Positions 8,402 to 16,305 of a DNA stretch of 64,000 nucleotides are shown here, piece after piece. Both the position numbers and the translations under genes were made by a program. Within the stretch, counting starts at the first letter, position 1. Each line of letters begins with the position of its first letter. The stretch spans positions 87,167 through 151,166 of the forward strand of contig NZ_VEFS01000005.1 of NCBI RefSeq assembly GCF_007679045.1, read 5' to 3'. Origin of the DNA: Microbacterium sp. BH-3-3-3. GTDB lineage: Bacteria > Actinomycetota > Actinomycetes > Actinomycetales > Microbacteriaceae. The notes below the pieces were generated by a model. That model ran no database searches. It was given only the letters and a program-made list of their open reading frames with translations, and was not told the DNA's origin.

Positions 8402-9594
8402 CCCTCGTCACCGATCAGCTGACCAGCGGCACCGTCGCCGCCTACCTCGCCGCCCGCCCGCACCTCGCGGGGCCGGTCGATCCGGCATCGATCGTCTCGG
8501 TCGACGAGGTCGGCGACGGCAACCTGAACCTCGTCTTCATCGTGAAGGATGCCGCCGGCAACGGCGTGGTCGTCAAGCAGTCGCTACCGCACGTGCGCGT
8601 CGACCCGACCTGGCCGCTCACCCGCGAGCGCGCGGCCCGCGAAGCCGTCGTGCTCGGCGCGCACGAGCGCATCGACCCCGCGCACGTGCCCGGGTTCTAC
8701 GGCTTCGACGCCGAGAACCTCGCCCTCTCGATCGAAGACCTCAGCGACCACTCCGTGTGGCGCGGAGAGCTCAATGCCGGTCGCCTGCACCCCTATGCCG
8801 CGGCGCACCTCGGCGAGTACGTGGGCGCCGTCGGCTTCGCCACCAGCGTCTTCGGCACGCCGGGGCCCGAGCGACGTCGTCGCATCGCCGAGGCGACCAA
8901 CCCCGAGCTCAGCGAGATCACCGAAGACCTCGTCTTCACCGAGCCCTACGTCGACCACGAGCACAACGGCTGGCTCGACGCGAACGCCGACGACGTGCGC
9001 GAGCTGCGCGCCGATCGCGCGTTCGTGCGCGAGATGGGCCTGGCCAAGCAGCGCTTCCAGGAGAGCACGCAGAGCCTCATGCACGGCGACCTGCACACCG
9101 GGTCGGTGTTCGTGCGGGCCGGGGGAGAGTCGGTGCGCGCGTTCGACTCCGAGTTCGGCACCTACGGCCCGACCGGCTTCGACCTGGGCGCGGTGTGGGC
9201 GAACCTCGTGATCGCCGCCGCCCGCGCGCACGTGCTCGGCCGCACCGCCGACGCCGAGACCCTGCTGCGTCTGCCCGTGCCGCTGATCGAGGCGTTCGAG
9301 GCGGAGTTCCGCCGCCGCTGGCCCGACCGGGTGGACCCGCGCGTGTACGGCGACGAGGTGCTCGAGCACACGCTCGCGCAGGTGCGGTCGGATGCCGCGG
9401 TGTACGGCGCCGCGAAGGCCGTGCGCCGCATCGTGGGATTCTCGAAGGTCGCCGACATCCTCACCCTGCCCGCGCCCGAGCAGGCGGAGGCCGCCCGCCT
9501 CGCGCTGCGCGCCGCGCGCCGACTCGGCACCGCGCGGTTGGACGACAGCGACCCGCGCACCCTCACCGCGCTGACGGTCGAGCTGCTGGGCTGA
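8398..9594 (+). CDS. mtnK: S-methyl-5-thioribose kinase
   Basis: A 398-residue kinase that phosphorylates 5-methylthioribose at C1 using ATP. Length and motifs match the bacterial enzyme: DEVGDGNLNLVFIV for the nucleotide loop, VVKQSLP with the ATP-binding Lys, HGDLHTGS with catalytic Asp231, and DSEFGTYGPTGFD for metal binding. It overlaps the permease stop (ATGA at 8398-8401), so imported substrate would be trapped at once. Its stop lies only 7 bp from the convergent mtnB stop, with no room for a terminator. Confidence 0.95.
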   Translation: MTLVTDQLTSGTVAAYLAARPHLAGPVDPASIVSVDEVGDGNLNLVFIVKDAAGNGVVVKQSLPHVRVDPTWPLTRERAAREAVVLGAHERIDPAHVPGFYGFDAENLALSIEDLSDHSVWRGELNAGRLHPYAAAHLGEYVGAVGFATSVFGTPGPERRRRIAEATNPELSEITEDLVFTEPYVDHEHNGWLDANADDVRELRADRAFVREMGLAKQRFQESTQSLMHGDLHTGSVFVRAGGESVRAFDSEFGTYGPTGFDLGAVWANLVIAAARAHVLGRTADAETLLRLPVPLIEAFEAEFRRRWPDRVDPRVYGDEVLEHTLAQVRSDAAVYGAAKAVRRIVGFSKVADILTLPAPEQAEAARLALRAARRLGTARLDDSDPRTLTALTVELLG

Positions 9595-9601
9595 GGCGGG
9601 C

Positions 9602-10234
9602 TCAGCGCGTGGCGACGGCGAAGCGCAGCAGCCACTCCGCGATCTCGAGGTGGCGGCGGGCCGCGGCGACGTCGACGCCCCAGGCGTACATGCCGTGGCT
9701 CGCGACGATGAGCGCGGGCACCTCGGGCACCTCGGCCGTCGCGGGCACGTAGACCTCGTCGAAGCGGGCGGCCTCGACCCGCATGTCCTGGTCGTTCGCG
9801 ATCACCGGGACCGTGACGGCCTCGCCGTGCGCGAGGTGGCCGATGCCCTTGAGCATCTCCATGTCGCGGATCTCGACGCCCTCGGGCCAGCGGTGACCGG
9901 CGACCACGGCGTCGAACGCGTGCACGTGGAAGACCGCGCCCGCACCCGTGCGCGCGGCGATGTGGGCGTGCAGGCCCGCTTCCGCCGACGGCGGCCGGGT
10001 GTCGTCCGGGTCGAGCGCGTTGCCGGCCTCGTCGATGAGCACGACGTCGCGATCGGTGAGCTCCGACTTGTCGAGCCCCGAGGCGGTGACGGCGAGTACG
10101 AGCGGGTCGCGCTCGATGACGACCGAGAGGTTGCCCGAGGTGCCGCGCATCCAGCCGTACCCCGAGAAGCGCGAGGCCTCGGCCGCGAGGGCGGCTCCGG
10201 CCGCGCGCACCCGGTCGGGGTGGGGGAGCGTCAT
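9602..10234 (-). CDS. mtnB: Methylthioribulose-1-phosphate dehydratase
   Basis: A 210-residue class II aldolase-fold zinc enzyme converting 5-methylthioribulose-1-phosphate to the 2,3-diketo compound. Recognisable features are GWMRGTSGNLS near the N-terminus, the zinc-binding FHVHAFDAV, a catalytic acidic residue in the PSAEAGLH stretch, and ASHGMYAWG near the C-terminus with the third zinc His. It is the last gene of the mtnA-mtnC-mtnB operon, starting within the mtnC stop (4-bp overlap). Confidence 0.94.
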   Translation of the reverse strand: MTLPHPDRVRAAGAALAAEASRFSGYGWMRGTSGNLSVVIERDPLVLAVTASGLDKSELTDRDVVLIDEAGNALDPDDTRPPSAEAGLHAHIAARTGAGAVFHVHAFDAVVAGHRWPEGVEIRDMEMLKGIGHLAHGEAVTVPVIANDQDMRVEAARFDEVYVPATAEVPEVPALIVASHGMYAWGVDVAAARRHLEIAEWLLRFAVATR

Positions 10235-10932
10235 CGCGCGACCTCGAGCTCGTCGAACGAGGCGACCGTCTCGGTGCCGAAGGCGGATCCGGCCCAGGGC
10301 TCGCCGGCGCGGTCGAGGGCGACGACCTGCCACCCGGCGGCGCGCGCGGCGGTGACCTCGTCGGGGTGGTCGGTGAGGAAGAGCGCCCGCTCGGGGGCGA
10401 CGCCCAGGGCAGCGGAGATGCGCTCGTACGAGGCCGCTTCCTTCTTGGGTCCGGCGCTGACGGTGTCGAAGAAGTCCTCGACCAGCACCGTCAGATCGCC
10501 CTGGGGCGCGTGGCGGAACCACGGCACCTGCGAGGCGATCGAGCCCGACGAGTACACGGCCAGGCGCACACCTTCTTCGTGCCAGGCGCGCAGGCGCGGG
10601 GGCACGTCGTCGAAGAACTGCGAGTGGATCTCGCCGGCGGCGAAGCCCTCGGCCCAGATGATGCCCTGCAGCGTCTTGAGCGGGGTGGATTTGACGTCGG
10701 ATGCCATGAATCCGCGCAGCGCTTCTGCGATCTCGGCGTCGGTGGCGTCGGCATCCAGCCCCGTCTCGACGATCGCGTCGGCCCGCGCCGCGCGCACGGT
10801 ATCGTCGTCGCGGCCCAGCACCTCGTCGAGGCGGGGGCGCGCGTAGTCGTAGAGGTCGCCGAGGATGAAGCCGGCAGCACTGGTGGTGCCCTCGATGTCG
10901 AGCACGACGACGTCGGCGGAGATGCGGGTCAT
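10231..10932 (-). CDS. mtnC: Enolase-phosphatase E1
   Basis: A 233-residue HAD-superfamily enzyme that enolises and then dephosphorylates 2,3-diketo-5-methylthiopentyl-1-phosphate to acireductone, the MtnD substrate. HAD motif I is VVVLDIEGTTS (Asp and Glu in DIEGT are typical of MtnC), motif II is AVYSSGS, motif III is the Lys of GPKKEAASY, and motif IV is FLTDHPDEV. It overlaps mtnA and mtnB by 4 bp on each side, forming a tightly coupled three-gene operon. Confidence 0.94.
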   Translation of the reverse strand: MTRISADVVVLDIEGTTSAAGFILGDLYDYARPRLDEVLGRDDDTVRAARADAIVETGLDADATDAEIAEALRGFMASDVKSTPLKTLQGIIWAEGFAAGEIHSQFFDDVPPRLRAWHEEGVRLAVYSSGSIASQVPWFRHAPQGDLTVLVEDFFDTVSAGPKKEAASYERISAALGVAPERALFLTDHPDEVTAARAAGWQVVALDRAGEPWAGSAFGTETVASFDELEVAR

Positions 10933-12101
10933 TCGGGGGCCTCTTCGGTGGGGGTGATCGGAACGGGGTGGAAGGCGATCGTGTCGGGCTGCACGGTCGC
11001 GGCGACGGGTGCGGGCTCGTCGAGGGCGCGGCGGCGCACGACCGCCGGAGTCGGCGCGGGCGCGTCGGCGTCGACGCTGAAGTGGTCGCCGACGCGAGCC
11101 GGCTCGAAGGTGCCGCGGCTGGTGGCGATGCGGGTCACGAGGCGCGGGGGAGTGACGTCGAACGCGGGGTACCAGGCATCGGTCACGAGGGGGCTCGCCG
11201 TGCGCTGACCGAGCACCTCGAGCACCTCGCGCGGATCGCGGTCTTCGATGACGATGTCGGCGCCGGTCGGAGCACCGGGATCGGGTGCCTCGACCATCGC
11301 GAAGTAGGGGACGCCGAACGCCGCCGCCGCGGCGGCGTGGGCGAGGGTGCCGACCTTGTTGACCACCGAGCCGTCGAGGGCGACGCGGTCGGCGGCGGTG
11401 ACGACCGCGTCGATCGGACCCGAGCCGACACCCCGCGGAGAGGCGAGGGCGGCCGCGGCCATGCCGTCGGTGATGAGCGTCACCTTCTGGTCCAGCTCGC
11501 GCAGCGAGTGCGCCGTCAATCGGGCGCCCTGGAGGTAGGGACGGGTCTCGGTGGCGATCCACTCGATCTCGCGTCCCGCCTCACGGGCGGCGGCGACGAG
11601 TCCGAACAGGTAGGCGTCGGCCCAGCAGTGGGTGAGGATGCGCGGCGACTCCGGCAGCAGCGACAGCGTCGCGCGGCCCAGGCGCAGGCTCGCCTCGCGG
11701 TAGTCGCGGTCGACGGCGGCGGCGGTGTCGACGGTGGCGGCGACCAGGGCGGCGGTGTCGTCGGTATCGCGCCCCGCGGCGAGGATGCGGGCCACGGCGT
11801 CGCGCGGGTGGGCGTTGGTCGGTCGGGCCGTCGCGAGCGCCCGACCCGCGCGGCCGAGAGCGGTGCGGGCCTCGCCCACCGGCAGCTCGCGCGCCTGCAG
11901 GGCGGCCAGGGCCATGCCCGCGGTCGCGGCGTACAGCGGACCCGAGCTCTGGGTCACCATGTCGCGGATCGCAGTGGCGACCTCGTCGGGCGTCGCGGCA
12001 TCCACCCACTCCACCCGGGAGGGGAAGACGCGCCGATCGAGGATGCGGACGACCCCCGCGGCCTCGTCGAGGACGACGGAATGTTCGAGGGTGGCAGACA
12101 T
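10929..12101 (-). CDS. mtnA: Methylthioribose-1-phosphate isomerase
   Basis: A 390-residue member of the eIF2B-alpha/MtnA family that isomerises the aldose phosphate to 5-methylthioribulose-1-phosphate. The catalytic Cys159 in ILTHCWAD and Asp238 in TAADRVALDG occur at almost the same positions as in the Bacillus enzyme. ETRPYLQGARLTA and PAFDVTPP are further family motifs. The start at 12101 was preferred to ATG 12110 because GGGAGG sits 9 nt upstream of 12101 and directly abuts 12110. The Asp-containing motif is less canonical than the usual GADR, so it is a divergent MtnA. It opens the mtnA-mtnC-mtnB operon. A short C-terminal extension after about residue 340 is low-complexity. Confidence 0.92.
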   Translation of the reverse strand: MSATLEHSVVLDEAAGVVRILDRRVFPSRVEWVDAATPDEVATAIRDMVTQSSGPLYAATAGMALAALQARELPVGEARTALGRAGRALATARPTNAHPRDAVARILAAGRDTDDTAALVAATVDTAAAVDRDYREASLRLGRATLSLLPESPRILTHCWADAYLFGLVAAAREAGREIEWIATETRPYLQGARLTAHSLRELDQKVTLITDGMAAAALASPRGVGSGPIDAVVTAADRVALDGSVVNKVGTLAHAAAAAAFGVPYFAMVEAPDPGAPTGADIVIEDRDPREVLEVLGQRTASPLVTDAWYPAFDVTPPRLVTRIATSRGTFEPARVGDHFSVDADAPAPTPAVVRRRALDEPAPVAATVQPDTIAFHPVPITPTEEAPE

Positions 12102-12341
12102 CGCCGCCATCCTCCCACGGGGCGGTGCGGCGCATGCGGTGCATGACGCCGTGCGACGGCCGCCGGGCCGAGCCGCCGCGTCGCTCGCGCCCCTCCGCGC
12201 GCGCGTGCGAGAATGACACCGGCGTGCTCGGACCGACCTTTCCCCGCACGGCGCCTCATGAAGCTGGTGAGCGCCGCCGGGTTCGAAGGGCCACCGAGCC
12301 CCAGGACAGCGTCCGCCGCACCTTTCCTCCGAGGAGCAGAG
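12102..12341. promoter_or_regulatory. Divergent intergenic region between mtnA and the guanidino-hydrolase gene
   Basis: The region holds promoters for both directions but no recognisable operator. GAGGAG at 12331-12336 is the ribosome-binding site for the + strand gene. GC-rich alternating sequence around 12180-12212 can form several hairpins. I see no protein-coding or RNA gene. Confidence 0.4.
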
Positions 12342-13238
12342 ATGTCCGCTACCCCCACCGCCACGCCCACATCGAACGTGGCCTCCGCGACGGCGACCGA
12401 GCGGGTGCAGCAGCACCGCCGGTACCTCATGTGCCGCCCCTCGCACTTCACGGTGAGCTACAGCATCAACCCGTGGATGGAGCCCTCGCGGCCCACCGAC
12501 ACCGACCTCGCGGTGAAGCAGTGGCAGGCGCTCTACGACACCTACGTCGCGCTCGGCCACGAGATCGAGCTCATCGACCCGCTCGAGGGCCTGCCCGACA
12601 TGGTCTACACGGCCAACGGCGGCTTCGTGATCGACGGCATCGCGTACGGCCCGAAGTTCCGCTTCCGCGAGCGCGCCGCCGAGGCGCCCGCGTTCATCGA
12701 CTGGTTCGCGGCGAACGGCTTCGAGGTCGCCGAGCCCGTCGAGGTCAACGAGGGCGAGGGCGACTTCCTGCTCGTGGGCGACACGATCCTCGCCGGCACG
12801 GGCTTCCGCTCGACCGGAGACAGCCACCGCGAGGTCGGCGAGGTGTTCTCGCGCGAGGTCGTGTCGCTGACGCTGACCGACCCGCGGTTCTACCACCTCG
12901 ACACCGCGATCTCGGTGCTCGACCCCGTCGAAGGCCCCGGTGGAGTGGAGAAGGCCAACATCGCGTACCTCCCCACCGCGTTCGACGAGAAGAGCCAGGC
13001 GATCTTGCGCGAGCGCTACCCCGATGCCATCCGGGTGTCGGATGCCGATGGCGCGGTCTTCGGCCTCAACTCGGCCAGCGACGGCAAGAACGTCATCATC
13101 TCGCCGCGCGCCGTCGGCTTCGAGGCGCAGCTGCGCGAGCGCGGCTACACCCCCGTCATGGTCGACCTCTCCGAGCTGCTGCTCGGCGGCGGCGGCATCA
13201 AGTGCTGCACGCTCGAACTGCGAGGCGGATCGCGATGA
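12342..13238 (+). CDS. ddaH: Guanidino-group hydrolase: dimethylargininase or arginine dihydrolase (DDAH/ArgZ-like)
   Basis: A 298-residue pentein-fold hydrolase. N-terminal MCRPSHF and PDMVYTANGGF mark the substrate-binding face, and GGGGIKCCTLEL near the C-terminus carries the nucleophilic Cys (288 or 289). Databases usually label such actinobacterial proteins dimethylargininase. The TANGG motif also resembles the cyanobacterial arginine dihydrolase ArgZ/AgrE, in which an Asn lets the enzyme convert arginine directly to ornithine. The next gene, overlapping by 4 bp, is ornithine aminotransferase, which favours an arginine-to-ornithine role. The ATG at 12342 has GAGGAG 5 nt upstream. The first 20 residues are Ala/Thr-rich and probably disordered. 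Confidence 0.88.
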   Translation: MSATPTATPTSNVASATATERVQQHRRYLMCRPSHFTVSYSINPWMEPSRPTDTDLAVKQWQALYDTYVALGHEIELIDPLEGLPDMVYTANGGFVIDGIAYGPKFRFRERAAEAPAFIDWFAANGFEVAEPVEVNEGEGDFLLVGDTILAGTGFRSTGDSHREVGEVFSREVVSLTLTDPRFYHLDTAISVLDPVEGPGGVEKANIAYLPTAFDEKSQAILRERYPDAIRVSDADGAVFGLNSASDGKNVIISPRAVGFEAQLRERGYTPVMVDLSELLLGGGGIKCCTLELRGGSR

Positions 13239-14452
13239 GCACCACCGTCGACGACCTCGGCGCACGTCTCATCGCCGAAGAGGGCGCGCACCTCGCCCAC
13301 AACTACCACCCGCTGCCGGTCGTCGTCTCGCGCGCCGAGGGCGTGTGGGTCACCGACGTCGAGGGCAAGCGCTACCTCGACCTGCTCTCGGCCTACTCCG
13401 CGCTGAACTTCGGACACGGTCACCCCGCGATCCTGGCCGCCGCGCGCGAGCAGCTCGAACGCCTCACGCTCACCAGCCGCGCGTACCACAACGACCGTCT
13501 CGGTCCCTTCGCCACGGCGCTCGCGCAGCTCTGCGGCAAAGACACCGTGCTGCCGATGAACACCGGTGCCGAGGCCGTCGAGACCGGCATCAAGGTCGCG
13601 CGCGCCTGGGGCTACCGCACCAAGGGCATCACCCCCGATGCCGCGACGATCATCGTCGCGAACGGCAACTTCCACGGCCGCACCACCACGATCGTCGGCT
13701 TCAGCGACGACCCCACGGCGCACGACGACTTCGGTCCGTACGCGCCGGGCTTCGTGCACGTGCCATACGGAGACGCGGATGCCATCGCCGCGGCGATCGA
13801 CGAGAACACCGCCGCGGTGCTGATCGAGCCCATCCAGGGCGAAGCGGGCGTCGTGATCCCGCCCGAGGGGTTCCTGCAGCGCGTGCGTGAGATCTGCACC
13901 GAGAACAACGTGCTGTTCATCGCCGACGAGATCCAGTCGGGTCTCGGACGCGTGGGCGAGACCTTCGCGTGCGACCGCGAGGGCGTCGTGCCCGACGTGT
14001 ACCTGCTCGGCAAGGCGCTCGGCGGCGGCATCCTGCCCGTGTCGGCCGTCGTCGCGAACGACGACGTGCTCGGCGTCATCCACGCGGGCGAGCACGGCTC
14101 GACCTTCGGCGGAAACCCGCTGGCAGCGGCCGTGGGTCTGCGGGTCGTCGAGATGCTGGCATCCGGAGAGTTCCAGACCCGCGCGAAGGCGCTGGGCGCC
14201 CATCTCGAGGCGTCTCTGCAGACGCTCATCGGCCACGGTGTCACCGCTGTGCGCATCGCAGGCCTGTGGGCCGGGGTCGACATCGACCCGTCGTACGGCA
14301 CCGGGCGCGAGGTCGCCGAGAAGCTGCTGGCCCGCGGCGTGCTCGTGAAAGACACGCACGGTCAGACGATCCGCATCGCTCCGCCGCTGACGATCCGTGC
14401 GACCGAGCTCGACTGGGCTGTCGAGCAGATCCGGCACGTGCTCGCGGCCTGA
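13235..14452 (+). CDS. rocD: Ornithine aminotransferase
   Basis: A 405-residue class III PLP aminotransferase transferring the delta-amino group of ornithine to 2-oxoglutarate, giving glutamate-5-semialdehyde. Visible motifs are NTGAEAVETGIKVAR (cofactor phosphate binding), NGNFHGRTTT, IADEIQSGLGRVG (the Asp contacts the pyridine nitrogen) and Lys260 in LLGKALGGG, the Schiff-base lysine. It is coupled to the guanidino-hydrolase by an ATGA overlap, suggesting an arginine catabolic pair that avoids the urea cycle. A hairpin terminator follows. Confidence 0.95.
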   Translation: MSTTVDDLGARLIAEEGAHLAHNYHPLPVVVSRAEGVWVTDVEGKRYLDLLSAYSALNFGHGHPAILAAAREQLERLTLTSRAYHNDRLGPFATALAQLCGKDTVLPMNTGAEAVETGIKVARAWGYRTKGITPDAATIIVANGNFHGRTTTIVGFSDDPTAHDDFGPYAPGFVHVPYGDADAIAAAIDENTAAVLIEPIQGEAGVVIPPEGFLQRVREICTENNVLFIADEIQSGLGRVGETFACDREGVVPDVYLLGKALGGGILPVSAVVANDDVLGVIHAGEHGSTFGGNPLAAAVGLRVVEMLASGEFQTRAKALGAHLEASLQTLIGHGVTAVRIAGLWAGVDIDPSYGTGREVAEKLLARGVLVKDTHGQTIRIAPPLTIRATELDWAVEQIRHVLAA

Positions 14453-14464
14453 GCGCGCTTTCCC

Positions 14465-14529
14465 CGCGTGAGGGGTCGTTTCCTGTCGCCTCCGGACGCC
14501 GCACGCGACCGAAGATGACCCCTCACGCG
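14465..14529. terminator. Inverted repeat between convergent rocD and the molybdoenzyme gene
   Basis: A perfect 13-bp stem, CGCGTGAGGGGTC at 14465-14477 with its complement at 14517-14529. The 39-nt loop is itself partly self-complementary. It lies between two converging genes and probably ends both transcripts. No T-tract follows. Confidence 0.65.
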
Positions 14530-14542
14530 ACCGGGGGCCGGG

Positions 14543-16087
14543 TCAGGCCACCGACACCGTGCGCTGGTCCCAGCCGGTCGCGCCGTCGGGAGCGGGCGCG
14601 GCCGTGTCGGAGGTCTGGGTTTCGCCGGTGGCCGACACCGCGCGGCACCGGATGACGTGCGAGCCGCTCGCGGCGTTCCACGGCAGGCTCCACTGCACCC
14701 ACGTGTCGGCCGAGATCGCGGTCGCCAGCGTCGCCTTCTGCCAGGGGCCGTCGTCGACCTGCACCTCGACGCCCGAGACGCCGACGTGGGTCTGCCAGGC
14801 GACACCGGCGATGACGGTCTCGCCCGCCGCGACCTGCGCGCCCGAGCGCGGCACGTCGATGCGCGACTGCAGCTTCACGGGTCCCCGCTCCGACCAGCCG
14901 CGCGAGGTCCAATACCCCTCGGCGCGGTCGAAGCGGGTGACCTCGAGCTCGCTCACCCATTTCGTCGCCGACACGTAGCCGTACAGGCCCGGCACCACGA
15001 GGCGCACCGGGAAGCCGTGCTCGATCGGCAGCGGTTCGCCGTTCATGCCGATCGCGAGCAACGCGTCGCGGTCGTCGGTGAGGGCTTCGAGGGGGCTGGA
15101 TGCCGTGAACCCGTCGACCGATCGCGAGAGCACCATGTCGGCCTCGGCCGTCGGCTTCGCTCGCGCGAGGATGTCGCGGATCGGAACGCCGAGCCAGCGC
15201 GCGGTGCCGATGAGTGACCCGCCCACCTCGTTGGAGACGCACACGAGGGTCGCGACGGTCTCCTTCTGCGGGAGGGCGATCAGGTCGTCCCACCGCAGCA
15301 CGACCTCCTGTTCGACGAGGCCGTGCACGCGCAGGGTCCAGGTGGCGGGGTCGACCTGGGGCACGATCAGCGCGGTGTCGATGCGGTAGAAGTCGGCTGA
15401 GGGCGTGACGACGGGTGCGAGCCCGTCGATCCCGAGGTCGGCCGCGGCGGGGACGGTCGTCGTCGTGGCGGGCGACGGCAGGCGCAACGCGGCCCGCACC
15501 GCGCTGACGGCCCGGGCGCCCCCGCTCAACGCGAACGACCCGGCGGTGGCCATCACTCCGGCCAGCACCGCTACGCCGGAGAGGGCGAGAACGCCGCGGC
15601 GGGTGACGCCGTCGTCGTCACCGGATGCCGCAGACGCGCGCCCGCGACGCAGCCGGGCGATCAGCACACCGGCCACCAGGGCGGCGGCCGCCCCGGCGAT
15701 CAGCGACGGCACGGGGGAGAGGGTGCCGGCATCCGCCCGCGTGAACGACACGATCGCCCCGACGACGCCGACGGCGACGAGCGCGACCCGACCCCACGGA
15801 GCCTTGCGCCGCTCGAGGACGCCCGCGGCGCCGGCGACGACGAGCAGCAGCACCGCGATGCCCACCAGCAGGGCGGCCTTGTCGCCCGTGCCGAAGAGGT
15901 CGATGGCCAGGTCTTTCGCCCACGCGGGGGCGAGGTCGATCATGCCGCCGCCGATGACGGCGAACGGGCTCGCGGTGGGCGCGACGATCGCCGCGGCGAG
16001 CTCTCCGAGGCCGGCGCCGAGCACGGTGGCCGCGATCGACGCGACGATCGCGGGCAGGTCGCGGCGGCGGGAAGATGCGGGGGTCAC
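14543..16087 (-). CDS. Membrane-anchored molybdopterin oxidoreductase, sulfite-oxidase family
   Basis: A 514-residue protein. The N-terminal third contains about five hydrophobic segments (near 12-35, 70-88, 100-118, 125-145 and 165-190). An extracytoplasmic molybdopterin domain follows, with Cys283 in TLVCVSNEVGG as the probable molybdenum ligand, HGFPVRLVVPGLYGYVSATKWV and GYWTSRGW as further family motifs. A C-terminal Ig-like Mo-co dimerisation domain includes PRSGAQVAAGE and TWVQWSLPW. Such proteins oxidise or reduce small anions or peptide methionine sulfoxide; the substrate here is unknown. The start is GTG 16087, with a weak ribosome-binding site. It stands alone, convergent with rocD and divergent from the glucanase gene. 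Confidence 0.9.
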   Translation of the reverse strand: MTPASSRRRDLPAIVASIAATVLGAGLGELAAAIVAPTASPFAVIGGGMIDLAPAWAKDLAIDLFGTGDKAALLVGIAVLLLVVAGAAGVLERRKAPWGRVALVAVGVVGAIVSFTRADAGTLSPVPSLIAGAAAALVAGVLIARLRRGRASAASGDDDGVTRRGVLALSGVAVLAGVMATAGSFALSGGARAVSAVRAALRLPSPATTTTVPAAADLGIDGLAPVVTPSADFYRIDTALIVPQVDPATWTLRVHGLVEQEVVLRWDDLIALPQKETVATLVCVSNEVGGSLIGTARWLGVPIRDILARAKPTAEADMVLSRSVDGFTASSPLEALTDDRDALLAIGMNGEPLPIEHGFPVRLVVPGLYGYVSATKWVSELEVTRFDRAEGYWTSRGWSERGPVKLQSRIDVPRSGAQVAAGETVIAGVAWQTHVGVSGVEVQVDDGPWQKATLATAISADTWVQWSLPWNAASGSHVIRCRAVSATGETQTSDTAAPAPDGATGWDQRTVSVA

Positions 16088-16203
16088 GCACGGAGCCTAT
16101 GGAGCGCCGGACGCGATGGCTCCGGGCGCGCGGGATTCACAGCCAACCGGAATCACCCCGGGTGAGGGGGCTGGGTCTCGCGGGTGAATAGGCCTGCCGT
16201 TCG

Positions 16204-16249
16204 TTGACTCGCCCCACAGCGGGTTCTTACCGTCTTGGGAGCGCTCTCA
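16204..16249 (+). promoter_or_regulatory. Promoter and CelR-like LacI-family operator for the GH16 glucanase
   Basis: A -35 box TTGACT (16204-16209) is followed after 17 nt by TTACCG (16227-16232). Immediately downstream is TGGGAGCGCTCTCA (16236-16249), one base from the perfect palindrome TGGGAGCGCTCCCA bound by cellobiose/glucan-responsive LacI-family regulators in actinobacteria. Covering the transcription start, it should repress the gene until glucan oligosaccharides are present. Confidence 0.75.
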
Positions 16250-16305
16250 CGGGCGCCCCGCGAGCCCGACTCGCGGACCGCCACCCCCGATCGATGAGGA
16301 CGAGG

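Noticed and set aside
12280..12300. A tRNA T-loop-like GGTTCGAA sequence upstream of the guanidino-hydrolase gene
   Set aside because: No acceptor, D or anticodon stems can be built around it, so it is not a tRNA.
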